A stretch of DNA of 64,000 bases from Gymnopus androsaceus JB14 (Eukaryota > Basidiomycota > Agaricomycetes > Agaricales > Omphalotaceae), in the NCBI GenBank assembly GCA_009733575.1, contig ML769436.1, forward strand, positions 1-64,000, given 5' to 3'. The translations under genes were made by a program, and so were the position numbers. The notes under the pieces are model-generated. The model was not told the DNA's origin, did not search any database, and was given only the letters and a program-made list of their open reading frames with translations. Positions 47,641-59,775 of the stretch are shown piece after piece. Position 1 is the first letter of the stretch. Every line of letters begins with the position of its first letter.

Positions 47641-48375
47641 TGGCCCAGACCATTTTTCCTGATGTTGAGGCATACAGAGAAGGCTTGAATGCTTGAGGAA
47701 TTGAGGACCATAGATTGAAACGGAACATGAGCAGCGGTTGAAGAGAGAAAACTTGAAGAACTTGAAGGAAATCAACTTGGAGGGTGGGAGGTGAAGCAAA
47801 TGGATGGCGGGAAAAATAAAATAAAATTGAACGACTGGAACGCTGTCCAGGATGACTTAAATATGCCTGCAGCATCAGGTGACCGTTGAACGCTCAGCGT
47901 CACTTTCGGGAAGGTGAACCTGAGTCCGCAGAAATTGAATGAACCTGGGGCATGAACTACAACGACAGTCCCTATGACAGAGAAGAACTTTGGTGAAATG
48001 TTCAACAAGGGAGTTTACAGTTCAGCACACTGGCAGATTAAATTGGCTTGATCAAGTAGAGGACTCACATAACACCTGTAAGGAATATGCTCATATGCCA
48101 AATCGGGCACTGAACTTCAAAGAATACACATGAAAGTTATTTGGTTATTACTGTGTCAGCAGTCCTAAGTATTCTGCAGGGTCATTTAATTGTCTGAAAG
48201 CTATCAGAAAGCTGGCAGGGCATGATAACCCATGATATTAATGGAATATAATTAGTGCATAGTTTGGTACATAGTCATACAATGATATTTACACAAAATA
48301 AAGTTTACTGAGTTAGCCATTCATTGCCATGTCTCAAGAAGGTGGAACAATATTGGCATGTAATGGAATTTGAGG
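47641..48375. other. Intergenic, no gene seen
   Basis: Open frames on the minus strand (47552-48008) show no family motif. They could be eroded transposon DNA. Confidence 0.4.
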
Positions 48376-50657
48376 CTAATAGCAACATTCATTGTAATGG
48401 ATCCCTCTTGATAATGCATTATATTGTATGGCAATAAAATAAAATAAATATCTCGCGTGCCATACGTCGGGCAATACTTTCCACGATTTACTGATGCATA
48501 AGTAGATTGCCATAAATCGTGCGCACATATCACTTTTAATTCCAGTTAAGCACTTGCTAACGCAGACTTGACTTGGGTGAGCTGAACAACTGGACACATC
48601 AAATGAGTCAGTAAGAAACAACAAGGAAGAAAGTATCCAAACCACGCAACTCATCAAAGGGAATGGATGTGACTCCATAGCACCTATCACGCGCTTGGAA
48701 AACCCAACAATCTGAGGCAATGTAAATGGAAGATTTGCAGGATTGCCTGGTCCTTTCAAGCGCAGAATTTCGTCGATAAAAACTTTACAGGCTATTGTCC
48801 AGATAATCTGCGAATAAACAAGATCGTCAGTCACTTGTACACATTTATAACAGCCATTGATCCTTACAGCCAGCATGGGATCAATAAATTCCAACTCCGG
48901 GACATGGGCCCATGTGTCAATGAGGTCTAGGATCGATTTCGCCGCATTGAGGATCCTTATACGAGAAGAAACACTTTCTGGTGCGAAAGGAAGGTGCAGC
49001 TGAATGTCAGCAGCGTTTGCAAGTGAATTAATGCACAGCTGGTAGTTTAGTGGAGGCAGATTAGCTCGATCCACAGGCAATAAAGTGCTAATGAATCTGG
49101 GTATGAGACTGTCCAAAATGTCGAAATTAGTTTGAGAAGTTGGATCTAATGTGTACGCAACTGAGCAGTCTAAACGGCTCCAGAAATATCCTGAAGCAAA
49201 CTTACCGTTCTTGAATTGAAGTCCAGTGAATGTGGCACGCTCAAACAAAATCGCTGCTTTGCACTGTGTCGCTCTTGGAGAATTGGCATCATCAGGCAGA
49301 CCCCTGAGGAAGTTTTCGATAGTGTGGCTGCTTCGAAAGTTGGGATCGAGTGGTTTCTGGACAATGCGCGTTAATAATTAATAATGAAGGAAAAAATATC
49401 AAGTTACAAACCTCGGCATATTCTTCCATGATAAGAGGCCACGGCGTATCGATCCTTACTGTAGATGAAGTATATGGGATGCTAGAGGGCGTGCCATGTA
49501 CACTGTTCCAGAAGCTATCCAAAGTCAGAACCGTCCAAAACGCGTTGATCAATTCCCCTTCTTCCACTGAATCCTTGGGCAGTGCTAGCGTACCCAAAGC
49601 CTCTGCAAGATACCCAGATTTTTCGGTGTCAGAGCTACGAATCTTGTGCAGTCCGCCACCCAAGACAAGAGATGCAGCGGCGGTTACATGGTATTTTCCT
49701 TCTACAGTTTTACCCGCGAGGTAAAAGTAGTTTCCGAGTAGGATTTCTGCCTGGATGAATTGAGTGATTTTTTGAGGATGGTTTTCGGATAGAGCATGAG
49801 CGGAACTTTGAAGTGCACGAGAAACAAGTGTGGCTTCTTGCTCCAAAGAGTTCTGCGAAGATGAGAGATGATTCCCCCATACGTAGGTGGTATTTAAAAG
49901 GGCGAAAGTTGGAGCCTCTCCCTCAGATTGTAGTACTGTCTTAATGAAGCGGCCTCTGTGCAAAAAGAAGCCCACCCAGCAGCAGTTCATAATAAAATTG
50001 TGCACCCTATTATGAAGTAAGTAGGTTATTGTCGACTTAGTTGGAAAGTTGCCGACTCACAAAAGACGGCGAAGAATCGGAGGTAAGTCCTGCCAAGGAT
50101 GCCAAGGATACATAGTCAGCTAAGGTAAATAACAGACAAGAATAGCTTTCTATTACCTCAAATCCTGATGCAGGCAATGGGCCTAGTATTCGGTTTGAAT
50201 GAGCGAACAGACCACTGATAACTAGTTTTACGCACCGAATGACGTCTCTGCCGAGGTCGAAAGTGGCCTTGTCTCAAGTCTCTGCAAATCTTCGGATGCT
50301 CCTCTGCTTTCAAGCTCATGCAATCGGGCTTCAAGCACGGATATTTGATCTTCAAGCATTTTGGCTTGTGAGATAGCGTTGTACCCAACATACTCACAGT
50401 CGCTGAAAGCTTCTGAGGAGGTTGTTTGACAAGGTGTGCATTTGGGTTTCCGGCCGTCGCATTTCTGCATAAAAAAATGTCGCCTAAGTGATACTGAACA
50501 ACAAGAAGTCTACGAGATATACACACGATCTTCCGTAGTCTGCGAGAACGTTCAGTGTACTAGGTAATATATTACGACAGAGATGCTCTAACCTGCAATT
50601 TGTGCAAGCCGTTCCTTTTTGCAATGGGACGCCGCTAGCGCTATAGTTTTTGGGCAT
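48376..50657 (-). CDS. Zn2Cys6 fungal transcription factor, possibly with altered 3' end
   Basis: The start at 50657 reads MPKNYSASGVPLQKGTACTN. The zinc cluster is split by introns: CTNCR, KCDGRKPKCTPC, then DCEYV, followed by a coiled coil (MLEDQISVLEARLHELES). The regulatory domain continues as GRFIKTVLQSEGEAPTFALL, ALGTLALPKDSVEEGELINA, FWTVLTLDSFWNSVHGTPS and RIDTPWPLIMEEYAE. Later exons include LPPLNYQLCINSLANAADIQ and LNAAKSILDLIDTWAHV. At the 3' end the frame runs from GAMESHPFP directly into the dispersed repeat copy 2 (48484-48650) and ends at 48376. The natural C terminus may therefore have been replaced by repeat sequence, or an exon boundary was missed. Targets unknown. Confidence 0.72.
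48484..48650 (+). repeat. Dispersed repeat, copy 2
   Basis: Direct match to 42712-42880. One end falls where the regulator's coding frame stops resembling its family. Confidence 0.65.
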
Positions 50658-51112
50658 ATTTTTGATCTTTAATGACGCGATGGTGAGTGATAAGAGAAGA
50701 AGACGCGCGTGCACAAATCAGTCCTACACGGGACTGTCGTCCTTTGGAACGATTTTTTGTGCTGGTACTAGTATTTGATGCGGACGCTTTTATATCTGTC
50801 TCGCCTCCCGCAGGATCACTCAGCAATCTTGTCCGATGCACAAAATTCTTCACATCCTTACACAGAGCTTTAATCAGCAGCGGCCGTAGACAGCGGATGG
50901 GTAATACTAATATGGAACTGCAATTTGCGATATCCGCTCTGTAAGCCACAGTGAGCTGACTCGAATGGAATTCTGCAATAAGAATATTGAAGTGGTATTC
51001 AAGGAGCTTCATCTGCGTGCTTGAGGGTCTTGGTTCGGTACCGACCGTGAAAGTCTGTGGGCTGGATACACTACCGTTCTACGTATGGCCGCTGGATGGC
51101 CGAAATCTTCCT
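50658..51112. other. Upstream region of the second regulator
   Basis: No gene is recognised; open frames here are short and lack motifs. Confidence 0.4.
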
Positions 51113-51745
51113 TCAACGGCTGTAAATGCGTTCATTGGCTGAGGAGGGATCCGGATCAACAGAGCGGAAAAGTACGACCAAAAACCACATACGGACGGAA
51201 ATCCTCGCATTCTCAGCCAGAACCTTCTCTGTCACCTTCCAAAACTCCACCGCCAACTTGGCATCTTCCGTAGCCCCAGAATCATCCTCAAGAGAAGGAT
51301 AACCAGACGGCATAACATAAGCTTCTGCTCATTTTAGATCTGAGTGTAAGTGCGCCTTGTAGAGTAAAAGCTACATCGAGTCTAGCCAAGTTGTCGGGGC
51401 CTACGAACTTGATGGCGCCATCTATCTATGATCGATTTTTTGGGCCTGGGAAGAGAGCACTACCCGGATTCGCCGCTAGAGAAATCGCCTGAACACCTTC
51501 AGCATTAAACTTCCTCTGCAGTTCCCTCACGAAGAGGATGTTAGCCAGAGAGCAGAGATTGAAGGAGACATCCCACGGAGTGCAGAAATCCCTGCTTGAG
51601 CTTTCTCAAGAGTGCGAGCTTGGAGATAGACTTGCGCCTTTGAGCGCAAGTTGGTGGGCTATTCCAGTCGATGCTGATCGGAGAGCTGTCGCGTCAGAAC
51701 AAAGTCCTATCGGATTGGTGCCCACTTTGAACCAGTAACTAGAGC
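51113..51745 (-). pseudogene. Short-chain dehydrogenase/reductase relic
   Basis: Pieces of an SDR protein are visible on the minus strand in several frames: an N-terminal GTxxG-like glycine region near 51720 with YLQARTLEKAQAGI-like sequence, then directly LANILFVRELQRKFNAEGV and LAANPGS, which normally lie after the catalytic Tyr-Lys. Near the end, YPSLEDDSGATEDAKLAVEF and WKVTEKVLAEN match an SDR C terminus. The middle third with the YxxxK motif is deleted, and the pieces are in different frames. It is clearly non-functional. Confidence 0.65.
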
Positions 51746-53137
51746 GTCTTTTCCTGTCAGATCAGGCAGCATGCTGAGATCGTATTGCTGAGAAGGAAGC
51801 AGGATGGAGACACATCATAGTCATAGACTCACTTCGCATGCTACCTAAGACTTTTCTGTGAGACGCGGTAGAGGGCCACTGAGAGATAAACGAGGCAGAC
51901 CTTTCGTATTCTGGCATTGGTCCTTCCTAATTCAACATACCAATAGGCAAACGAAGTCATTAGTCAAGGCAAGGTGGAAGTAAGACAAGCGCTGATCCAT
52001 GTCGGGCGCTTAGCCAACTTGCTTTTCCTTCAAAAACGTCGATGCAGCCATGGCGAAAGCCAAAGCAAGGTAGCTTCACCATTAATCCAGGAAACTAATG
52101 TCTCAACGCTTTGGACTAGAACCATCATCATCCGTCTAATTTCCACCGCTCAAACTGGCTTTTTCTACACCACGCAACGAGTGAGGCAGGGTTTAACATT
52201 GTCTGCTGTGAAATATGATCCTATAGGTGCGTAAAGGGTATCTGAAGTATTCAACTAGCAGCCAACTCCGTTCTTCTATAGTGAAGCGCCGTGTTTTATT
52301 CGTCGAGAGTAAAAAGTTGAAGAAAGGGCAGTAATAGGAAGACGTCTCGCGGTGGTGATACGAAGGTGTGTAAAACTCAAATTATCTATCTTTTGCTTTT
52401 GCTAAACCGATTCTCAATTTTACCAGTCGCTCTGCAACTTGCTAAACTCATTCGATACGCTTTGGACCGGCCGCCTCTGCGGATGACTAGATTTTTACCA
52501 TGTATTTTGCTCTTACTCATAACACGGTAATGCGATACGTTCTAGTGTTCATCTATGCGAGCAATAGCCTTTGCCCATTCCTGTCAACCTGGCGGTAGCA
52601 CTCATTAGAGAGACCGTGTATTCTACTAAACCCGCCCAAGCCTTCTATGACCTCGTTTCCACCAGTCTCCTTCTTTCCCAACTGACTCTGCAGTCCTGCT
52701 GGATAGTGACACATCACTTGAAACAGAGAATGCTTGGAGAGCTGTTTCTGTCAGAAGTTAAGCGGGACGAAATCTCACTGTTAACAATCTCTATTCAAAC
52801 TTGATCTAGGACCAGGACGCTCAATACGCTGTGTGGTACGGCTATGTAGTATAGGGCTTAGGGGAACGGCGTTGCGAGAGCTCCATATGCAATTTCACTG
52901 CGATTATCGCTAGTTTTGCCGGGTTGTTATAGGGTGGTATTGTATATACTTACCGTCAGTCCCATGCCAATCCTACGCCGAGAAACACGAAGATCCCTAG
53001 ACCCAGATATTCGATTTCGGTACCGTCGCTCATCCTTCCTAATGACTGTAACCCAGGTAGTTCATAAACAGCAAAGTTTGAAACGACCTCAAGATTTTAT
53101 TTGGGCTGTATCGAACCTCCCAAATCCAGTCCCGAGA
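51746..53137. other. Intergenic, no gene seen
   Basis: Several 60-90 codon open frames occur on the plus strand without motif, splice continuity or signal peptide. Nothing else is seen. Confidence 0.4.
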
Positions 53138-53565
53138 ATGACAACGAACATCCCCACCAACAATTCTGCCGCTTCTCTTGTATCCAATGCTAACACCGTC
53201 TCTTCTACGGTGCCATTGAACCCACGTCAGGTCCCACAAAAAGACTACGCGGCTGCTTTTGTAAATCTTCAGTCTCGGTACGGCGCCGTCCCTGCACATC
53301 TCCCCACTCCTACCCCGGCCGTTAGGCAGAAGAAGGCAAAGGACTCACCACAAGCCTCTGCAGGCCAGAGTACATCATCGGGCATCTCAGATGCAACCGA
53401 GGAGGCCTCAGGTAGTAAGGCGGACGCGCTACAACACCTTCTGGGACCCCTTCACCTGCCACAGAAGAATCCAAGAAGAAAGCAGAGGGAGCCAAGAAAA
53501 AACGCTTCTTGCTTCCATGGAAAGGTTCGTCCATCTTTTTTGAAACAGATACATCGCACTTATGA
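53138..53565 (+). CDS. Small conserved basidiomycete protein (KDYAAAF type), frame broken once
   Basis: The Met at 53138 opens MTTNIPTNNSAAS. The core VPQKDYAAAFVNLQSRYGAV resembles a short protein common in mushrooms, with Ser/Pro-rich flanks. The expected C terminus, a lysine-rich tail (EESKKKAEGAKKKRFLLPWK), is present but in another frame, which ends in a TGA at 53563. The change lies around 53421-53430. The role of this family is unknown; the basic end suggests nucleic-acid or membrane contact, which is inference only. Confidence 0.55.
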
Positions 53566-54346
53566 AAATTCCAAGCAAATAAATAATTTGGAAGGTATAT
53601 CAGTCTTCATACATGATGCGTGCTTTCTTTTGACGCTTCCGGTCTCATTAGGTTCAATGCCAACCTCCCTCGTTGTATTCTTCATCATATGTTATCTATG
53701 TCCGTTTAGTATATATGAATCTCCCAGTAAATGAGACCACCTGGATCACTAGCAGCATAATAAATCTACAACACTATTCGGACACAATTACTATATGTGT
53801 CTGCTTCGATTTTCCAGGGAAAGTCTTTGCGAAAACTTTTTATACATCAGGTACAGTGAGAATAAGTATTGCCCGTGAAGGTGGAAATGAGGGAATATAT
53901 AACCTGGAGATCAAAGTGACTCTACCATTAAAGTAGTAGATTTGTCTTGGGATCCGTCAATCGTATTTTCATCATTGATCACGAAGGATATGTCGTTTGT
54001 CTCCTCATACTTCATCTCGTGCCCTACACTTATGAGCATGATCACCGCTCTAACGGAACAAGATCAACATTCACGTTTGTGAATAAGGACAGAAGAACTC
54101 ACGATGCTATCGTAAAGAGACAGCTAACCCAGAGAAGGGACACGTATGCAATGTTTATTGCCCAGTCCTTATATTCTGAACAAGAGGAAAGTCAATTCAA
54201 AGCTCGATGGATTGCGGAAGGTTACGAACTGAGAGGCGGGCTAGAGAAGAAATCAGTGTATTGCTCTTGCATTGCTACAGGCGCGCCAGTGATGAACGCC
54301 GAGTGGGTGGTTACTACGACCTATTGATACCCGTCAAAAACTAATT
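53566..54346. other. Intergenic; one unassigned frame
   Basis: A 126-codon plus-strand frame (53947-54327) has no recognisable family and no clear splice context. It is not called as a gene. Confidence 0.4.
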
Positions 54347-55000
54347 CTATAAGGAACCAAGGATACGCACAGTGCTCAAGATAGCCGCAGCGAGGAGCCC
54401 AGCAGTAAAGACTATAGCCAAAGCCATCCGTGTGTAGTTATACCACCTGGGATAGATATGACGAGGCCATTGAACGACGAGGAGCAAATCTATATTGAAA
54501 AGGACGGACGCCAGTGCACCGAAAGTGAGGGTGAGGATCTCCGCAGCGATAATGTCGTCGTTGTGAAGCCCTACCACAAATGCAGGTGTGAGAGTGAGGG
54601 CGTATTGTTGTATATGGGTTTGCAGGCTATTGTATCTGTGCATGGAGAAGGTCGCTAGGCCCTGCGCAACGGCACCGATGTTCGTAGCGATCTGATAAGC
54701 AACTGCCAGTGGGTGACATGAGATGAATTCTCGGATTAAAGGAACGAAACATACTGAGGCGTTCACGACGCAGATGATGCGCACGCGAGTACATATTCTT
54801 GCCTTTGAAAGCATCCCACCTCATTTCATTGAGGTCAAGACCCCATAGCTTTGCTTGGAACGGCCATGCTTTGGAGATCGTGTGAGAGTGGAAGAACAAA
54901 GAGGAAAGGAAATGAAAAGCGATGGAAACTGAACTCACCACCGTTATAATTGGGTTCAGAGCCTGAAGTCTCACCCGTGAGAGGACTCGATGAGGTTCAG
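54347..55000 (-). CDS. Multi-pass membrane protein (frame broken at one A run)
   Basis: Exons read SPLTGETSGSEPNYNG, then AWPFQAKLWGLDLNEMRWDA, a stretch RICTRVRIICVVNAS, an intron (gtatgt...atcag), and IATNIGAVAQGLATFSMHRY. Hydrophobic helices follow (IIAAEILTLTFGALASVLFN and MALAIVFTAGLLAAAILSTV), ending at 54347. Between WDAFK and ARICTR the frame shifts; removing one base from the AAA at 54804-54806 restores it. No start codon is seen in frame upstream, so the 5' end is incomplete or also damaged. Function unknown. The pattern resembles small mushroom integral membrane proteins with four or five helices. Confidence 0.55.
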
Positions 55001-56781
55001 GACGGAGTGAATAACTGAAGGGAGAAGCGACATGGACTTGGCACGGACAGGTAATTAACCATTAAGTACATCGTGTGAAAACTTTCTCTACCCAAAGGAT
55101 ATAATCATTCCCATGGAAATCTACGTTGAAGGACGGAAAGGATATAATTTATGGTCTAATCATATATATATATAGCTCCAGGACAGGCATACACCCTCCC
55201 CATCTCCTCCTATCTCCCCTTCTACAGACATCTATTCTCGAGAATCGCTGTTGACACGTCAACGTGTCAATGAACCACGCGCGCTACATACCTTGTTATA
55301 CCAATGACCATACGATGCACAGCGACTACATAGCCTAAATAGTTCAACTTATCTCTAGAGTAAGTATATATAATACTGTACTTCGAATGGATCCCTTGCG
55401 TGTTTGCTAGGGCTTCCTGCTACTAGAATGAACTCACGAGCCATGGAGTGAGCTCAGCGTTCCAGATTTTTCTCCAACAGTCGTTCCCGTAGTAACGTCT
55501 TCAGGCTTTCGATGCTTCAGGATTGTGCTCCTTGGACAGTTGTTATCCTCACAGAGTCCAGCGGGTACCAGTTGCTAGATCCCACCCAGGCTGAGACGTT
55601 AGTGGCGCAGTGGAGGTATAATTGGGAGTATATTCATTTAACATTGAAGTCGAGCTACATACATCCTTGAATTTTCATGTTCCTTGAAAGCGTAGAATAT
55701 CAACGGCGTCACGATATAACAGCCAAATTTTAATGCAGGTTTCAGGGATTCTAATCACGAAATTAAATTCAAAGAGAATTCAAACCCCGTCATTAGGCCT
55801 AGGCACTTATGGTCGTATTACTCTGCCTACCGGAGACTTGGTAGAGAGCGCTTTGACCTTTTGCCGCCGCCACAAAATCCGGCATTTGCACCTTGCTTTC
55901 GACCACCATGGAATCATCACTACCAAATGCTCATCGAATGCGAAAATCTCTACTTTGATAAATCTGTCGAACATGTTCTTTGGTCAGAGGAACTAGGGTC
56001 TTTACCTCAACATGGCCTCTTCGAAGCGACCAAGCTTGGTGACTGTTTCGCTGTCATTGATAGCAATCCATGCCAGCCCACTTTCGTGGTAAGCATCTAT
56101 TATTCCGCTTTGATTATAGGTGTTGTAACTAATTTTAGCGAGCATTAAGATGTTGGGTTGACGGTCCGGGGATGGAATAATACGACAAGGTTCGGGAATC
56201 TTCCGCTTTAAAGTGAAGGCTTGCAGGGGTGTGAATAGCCAAGCATTGGGATGCATATGACGGATGATATATTATAATCTTATCTTTCCTCTCTCACCTG
56301 ACATTGGTATCCTCTGCTCCGCCTCTACTCATCCAACAAGACCATACTTGGAACCATGACATTTTTATCGAACTTGCAATCCGTGACCATTGCTCGATCA
56401 TCTGGTTACAATGGCGTCAATTACGGGCTGTTACCATGTCTCCGAAGATAGACCCCAGTGAATTCAAATATATTGATCCATCGCTTTACTAGTACTTCTT
56501 CGCAAGAAGCCCGACGGCCTAAAATTAATTGGGATACAAGAAAAGACGTATGAAAGTCGGATGGGAGGGAGAAGGGTTCACTGGAGTCTATTGGTATACT
56601 GCACGAGGCCGTCTGTATAGTTTCACTTTCTTCCGGGGCATATGCAACACAAAGAATGTGATAGTCTCCGGGATTCCCAAACGAAATGGTAATGAAATAA
56701 GGTATGTCACTATTCAATTATGAGGTATATAAACTATGAATCGATGTCTGGTTGCCCATAGTTCTCCTCGTCACTGCATTC
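55001..56781. other. Intergenic; possible unassigned exons
   Basis: Plus-strand frames at 55733-56150 and 56304-56720 contain protein-like stretches (for example ECENLYFDKSVEHVLW and RDHCSIIWLQWRQLR) but could not be joined or assigned to a family. They may be relics. Confidence 0.35.
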
Positions 56782-58514
56782 ATGATGATAGCATTTGGTT
56801 CCATCCTTGGGCTACAATGCCTCTTACTCGCATCACGCGTTGACGCCACAGCCGTGTTTGCCCATTTCATGGTATGCATGCAGTGACAAGGCTCCTTCAC
56901 CTCTCGAGCTCAAAAAAATTCACAGGTGCAAAACGCGTTCTCATACGACTCTGTGGCCGACTGGACTGCTGATATCGTGGCAGCTCAAGCTATAGGCATT
57001 GATGGATTCGGTAAATTTCTATTATTTCCTGTTTCTTTCTACCAATGACTCAATTCCAACACCTGCAGCTCTCAACACTGCTGTCGATGATTACGAAGTT
57101 GACCGGTACACCGATGCTTTTGCTGCTGCTGAGGCAGCAGACTTTAAGTTCTTCATCTCATTCGACATGACCTACGATTGGGCCTCAGCCGATATGGTAT
57201 CCCTAGTCCAGACTTATGCAAGCAGTTCGGCCTATTACCAGTGGAATGGCCTTCCTCTAGTGAGTAGAGTCTCCACTGGCCAGTATCCATGAGAGTGAGG
57301 AAAAATTATGCATAGGTCAGCACCTACGATGGTGATAACCAAGACAACGATTTCTGGCAAGATTTCAAGGACGCCCTCGAAGATGCGGGAATAACAATTT
57401 CTCTTGCGCCGGCTTTCGTTGACTTTCGGGACCCATCAGAGGCTACGGGGATGTTTGAGACGTATACTTCCATTGATGGTTTTTTCAACTGGTAAGTGCC
57501 TATTCTAGTCGCTGAACGGCGTTGAATTATTCCATTTTGCAGGTGGTCATGGTGAATTTGGCATGTCCTAGCTGGCTCGCTGAATGGTGTTGAGTACTTT
57601 TTTTAGGCCAGAAGATGTTGCTGCAGACCTTACTACCGCCACCGATCTTGCTTACCAGGCCGGCATCAGCGCTGCTGGTAGGACTGGTCCCTACATCATG
57701 GGTGAGTGATACTAGACAGGCCTCTACTGTATGTATTGACCTCATGATGATTTCTTTATTAGCGGTCTCTCCTTGGCAGTTCAAGGAGCTCGGAGGCGAA
57801 CTCGATTGGGTCGAACAAAGTGACGAGCTCTGGAAATATCGATGGGAGCAGGCAATCTCGGATGTTAAGCCTGACATTGTCGAGATAGTCACCTGGAACG
57901 ATTATGGTTTATCGCTTTCCTAGTATGTAGCGACTATCTCCTGATCTTTTTCTACAGGTGAAAGCCACTACATCAGCGACATCAACCCCAATGTCGATCT
58001 CGGAGATTTGGCTCCACTCTACGTCAACGGATTTGTTCATGCGGGTTGGAGAACTATGGCTCAATATTATATCTCTTGGTACAAAACTGGCACTGCGCCT
58101 GCCATCACCGTAAGCACCCTCCTCTAGTTGCATAAAATTTGGATGTGAACAGCGATACTATCACAGGAGGACCAAGTCGTGTATTGGTACCGCGCCTATC
58201 CAAAAGCAATAACCTGTAGCGAAGGTGACCTTCCGAGAAACTCAGACTTCCCCTCGGACTCGGTATTCGCATTCTCCATGTTGACGTCTGCGGCTACCAT
58301 TACTCTTACCGTTGGTGATAGCACGGCGTCGTTTGATGCGCCAGCGGGAATAGCTATTGGATCAGTTCCCTTTTCTACAGAGGACGCTCAATCGCCTGTG
58401 ATTGAAATCGTGAGGAATGGGGCGACTGTGAAGAGCGGAACTGGAGCAATAGCCATTAGTACCACCTCTTGCGCGTACTACAACTTTAACCCGTTGGTTG
58501 GAATTGTTGAGTGA
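56782..58514 (+). CDS. GH71 alpha-1,3-glucanase (mutanase)
   Basis: Secreted enzyme that cleaves alpha-1,3-glucan, a fungal wall polymer. Nine exons keep frame: 56782-56871, 56926-57010, 57069-57259, 57316-57491, 57543-57551, 57607-57701, 57763-57906, 57958-58109, 58167-58514, for 429 residues. The signal peptide is MMIAFGSILGLQCLLLASRV. Domain marks are VFAHFMVQNAFSY, IGIDGFALN, FKFFISFDMTYDW, GLPLVSTYDGD, ITISLAPAFVDFRDP, FFNWWSWPED, AGISAAGRTGPYIMAVSPWQ, EIVTWNDYGESHYI and VHAGWRTMAQYYISWYKTG, followed by a C-terminal beta-sandwich-like part (to TSCAYYNFNPLVG). Exon 5 is only 9 nt and supplies WWS of the conserved FNWWSWP. No carbohydrate-binding module was recognised. Confidence 0.93.
57543..57551 (+). 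other. 9-nt microexon of the GH71 gene
   Basis: GTGGTCATG lies between acceptor ttttgcag and donor gtgaat. With TG from the upstream exon and G from the next it encodes WWSW. The two flanking introns share a similar internal sequence (CGCTGAA.GG.GTTGA). Confidence 0.85.
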
Positions 58515-59773
58515 GACACGTTCACAATATTCAAGTTTATTATGTTACATTTTAGTATTTATTATTTATCCTTCATTAGTTGAATTTAGTGCTCTGGAAT
58601 CATTGTATTCATGCTTCTGTACCGCCAATTGGATCCACGTCAACCGTCGACTCATGAGGACCTGTGTACGGACTAGGGCAATGGAGATGGCGCGTACGAT
58701 GAGGCACGGGCTCGAGAAAGTTCAAGCGGAGGTGGAGGATGGGAATGAGTCGGAGCAGCGTCCAAGGTTACGACGCCATTCCTCATCGTGCAAGGGGTAT
58801 CGCAGGAAGGACATTTGCCGTTGGAGGAAGGGCCGGTTAACCACTAAGTTACAATGTTAGTGACCGTACAGAAGAGAACACGAGAACCTACGTCATTGAT
58901 ATGCTCAAGGCAAAACAGCGAACGACAACAAGGCGTTCGGCATCCCTTCCTGGCAAGTTCGGAACTGTTGAACGAGCACAGTCAATGCCTCATTCAGCTT
59001 GCGCAGCAGCACCTTGCTTGACATACCATATACCACAATCCCTGTCAACCTCCTTCTTCATCTTCGGATGCTCTTTCTGCTTCCTTTCGAACGAGTCCGA
59101 ACGCCAATTTCGCGGTCTCGTAGGAAGATCAGTAGTAGGGTGCGATACCGGATCTAGTCCAAGCATCTAGGTCGTCGATATTGTTGGGGGTTCCTCCGCG
59201 AGGAGTCGCGTGACCTAATTCTTTGTTTTCACCTTTCAAGGTGCCGGGAGGAAATTCGAGGATGGAAGAAGGAGTTTCAGTACCGAGGTTTATCTCCCAA
59301 TCGCCATCGGGGTTTCCTGTTCATTTATTTCAGCTATTCGGTCGGAGCTTGAAACGAAAGATTGCAAGAGAAAAGACCTCCTCGAGCTACGTACCAGTCG
59401 ATATTCGAGGGTCGATGCAATTGGGGCATATTGTGTTGATGAACTTCGAGGAAATTTCGAGTTTGAGAGTGAGAAATGGCGAGCACAATGGACGTAAAGG
59501 TTTAAGAAAGAAACTACTCGGTTCTAGTGTGGCGCACAACGTTTTACCCGTTACCCGTGTTGATGACGTCACGGAGAAAGGACCTGGAGTGAGACCTAGA
59601 GTGCATAACGTTCGAGCTTGCTGTAGGCTAGAGAAGAAAAATAAGGCGAGGCTTGAGCCTTGACAGTAAAGACACATAGAACAACATCATTATGATGCTA
59701 TGTACATAGCACAAACATAGCAGGTAAACTGCCCCACGCAAAAATCTACATTATCATATTCCAAGTACAATAG
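58515..59773. other. Intergenic, no gene seen
   Basis: Arg-rich open frames (58498-58860, 59223-59663) have no motif. The right end contains copy 1 of the segment duplicated at about 61247. Confidence 0.4.
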
Positions 59774-59775
59774 TC
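59555..59775 (+). repeat. Duplicated segment, copy 1
   Basis: It shares with 61230-61485 the blocks GATGACGTCACGGAGA, TTCGAGCTTGCTGTAGGCTA followed by GAGAAGAAAAATAAGGC, CGCATAGAACAACATC-like words and CAGTACAATAGTC-like words. It includes the palindrome TGACGTCA. Confidence 0.7.

Noticed and set aside
42712..48650. LTR retrotransposon bounded by the direct repeats
   Set aside because: No reverse transcriptase, integrase, primer-binding site or TG...CA ends were seen between the copies.
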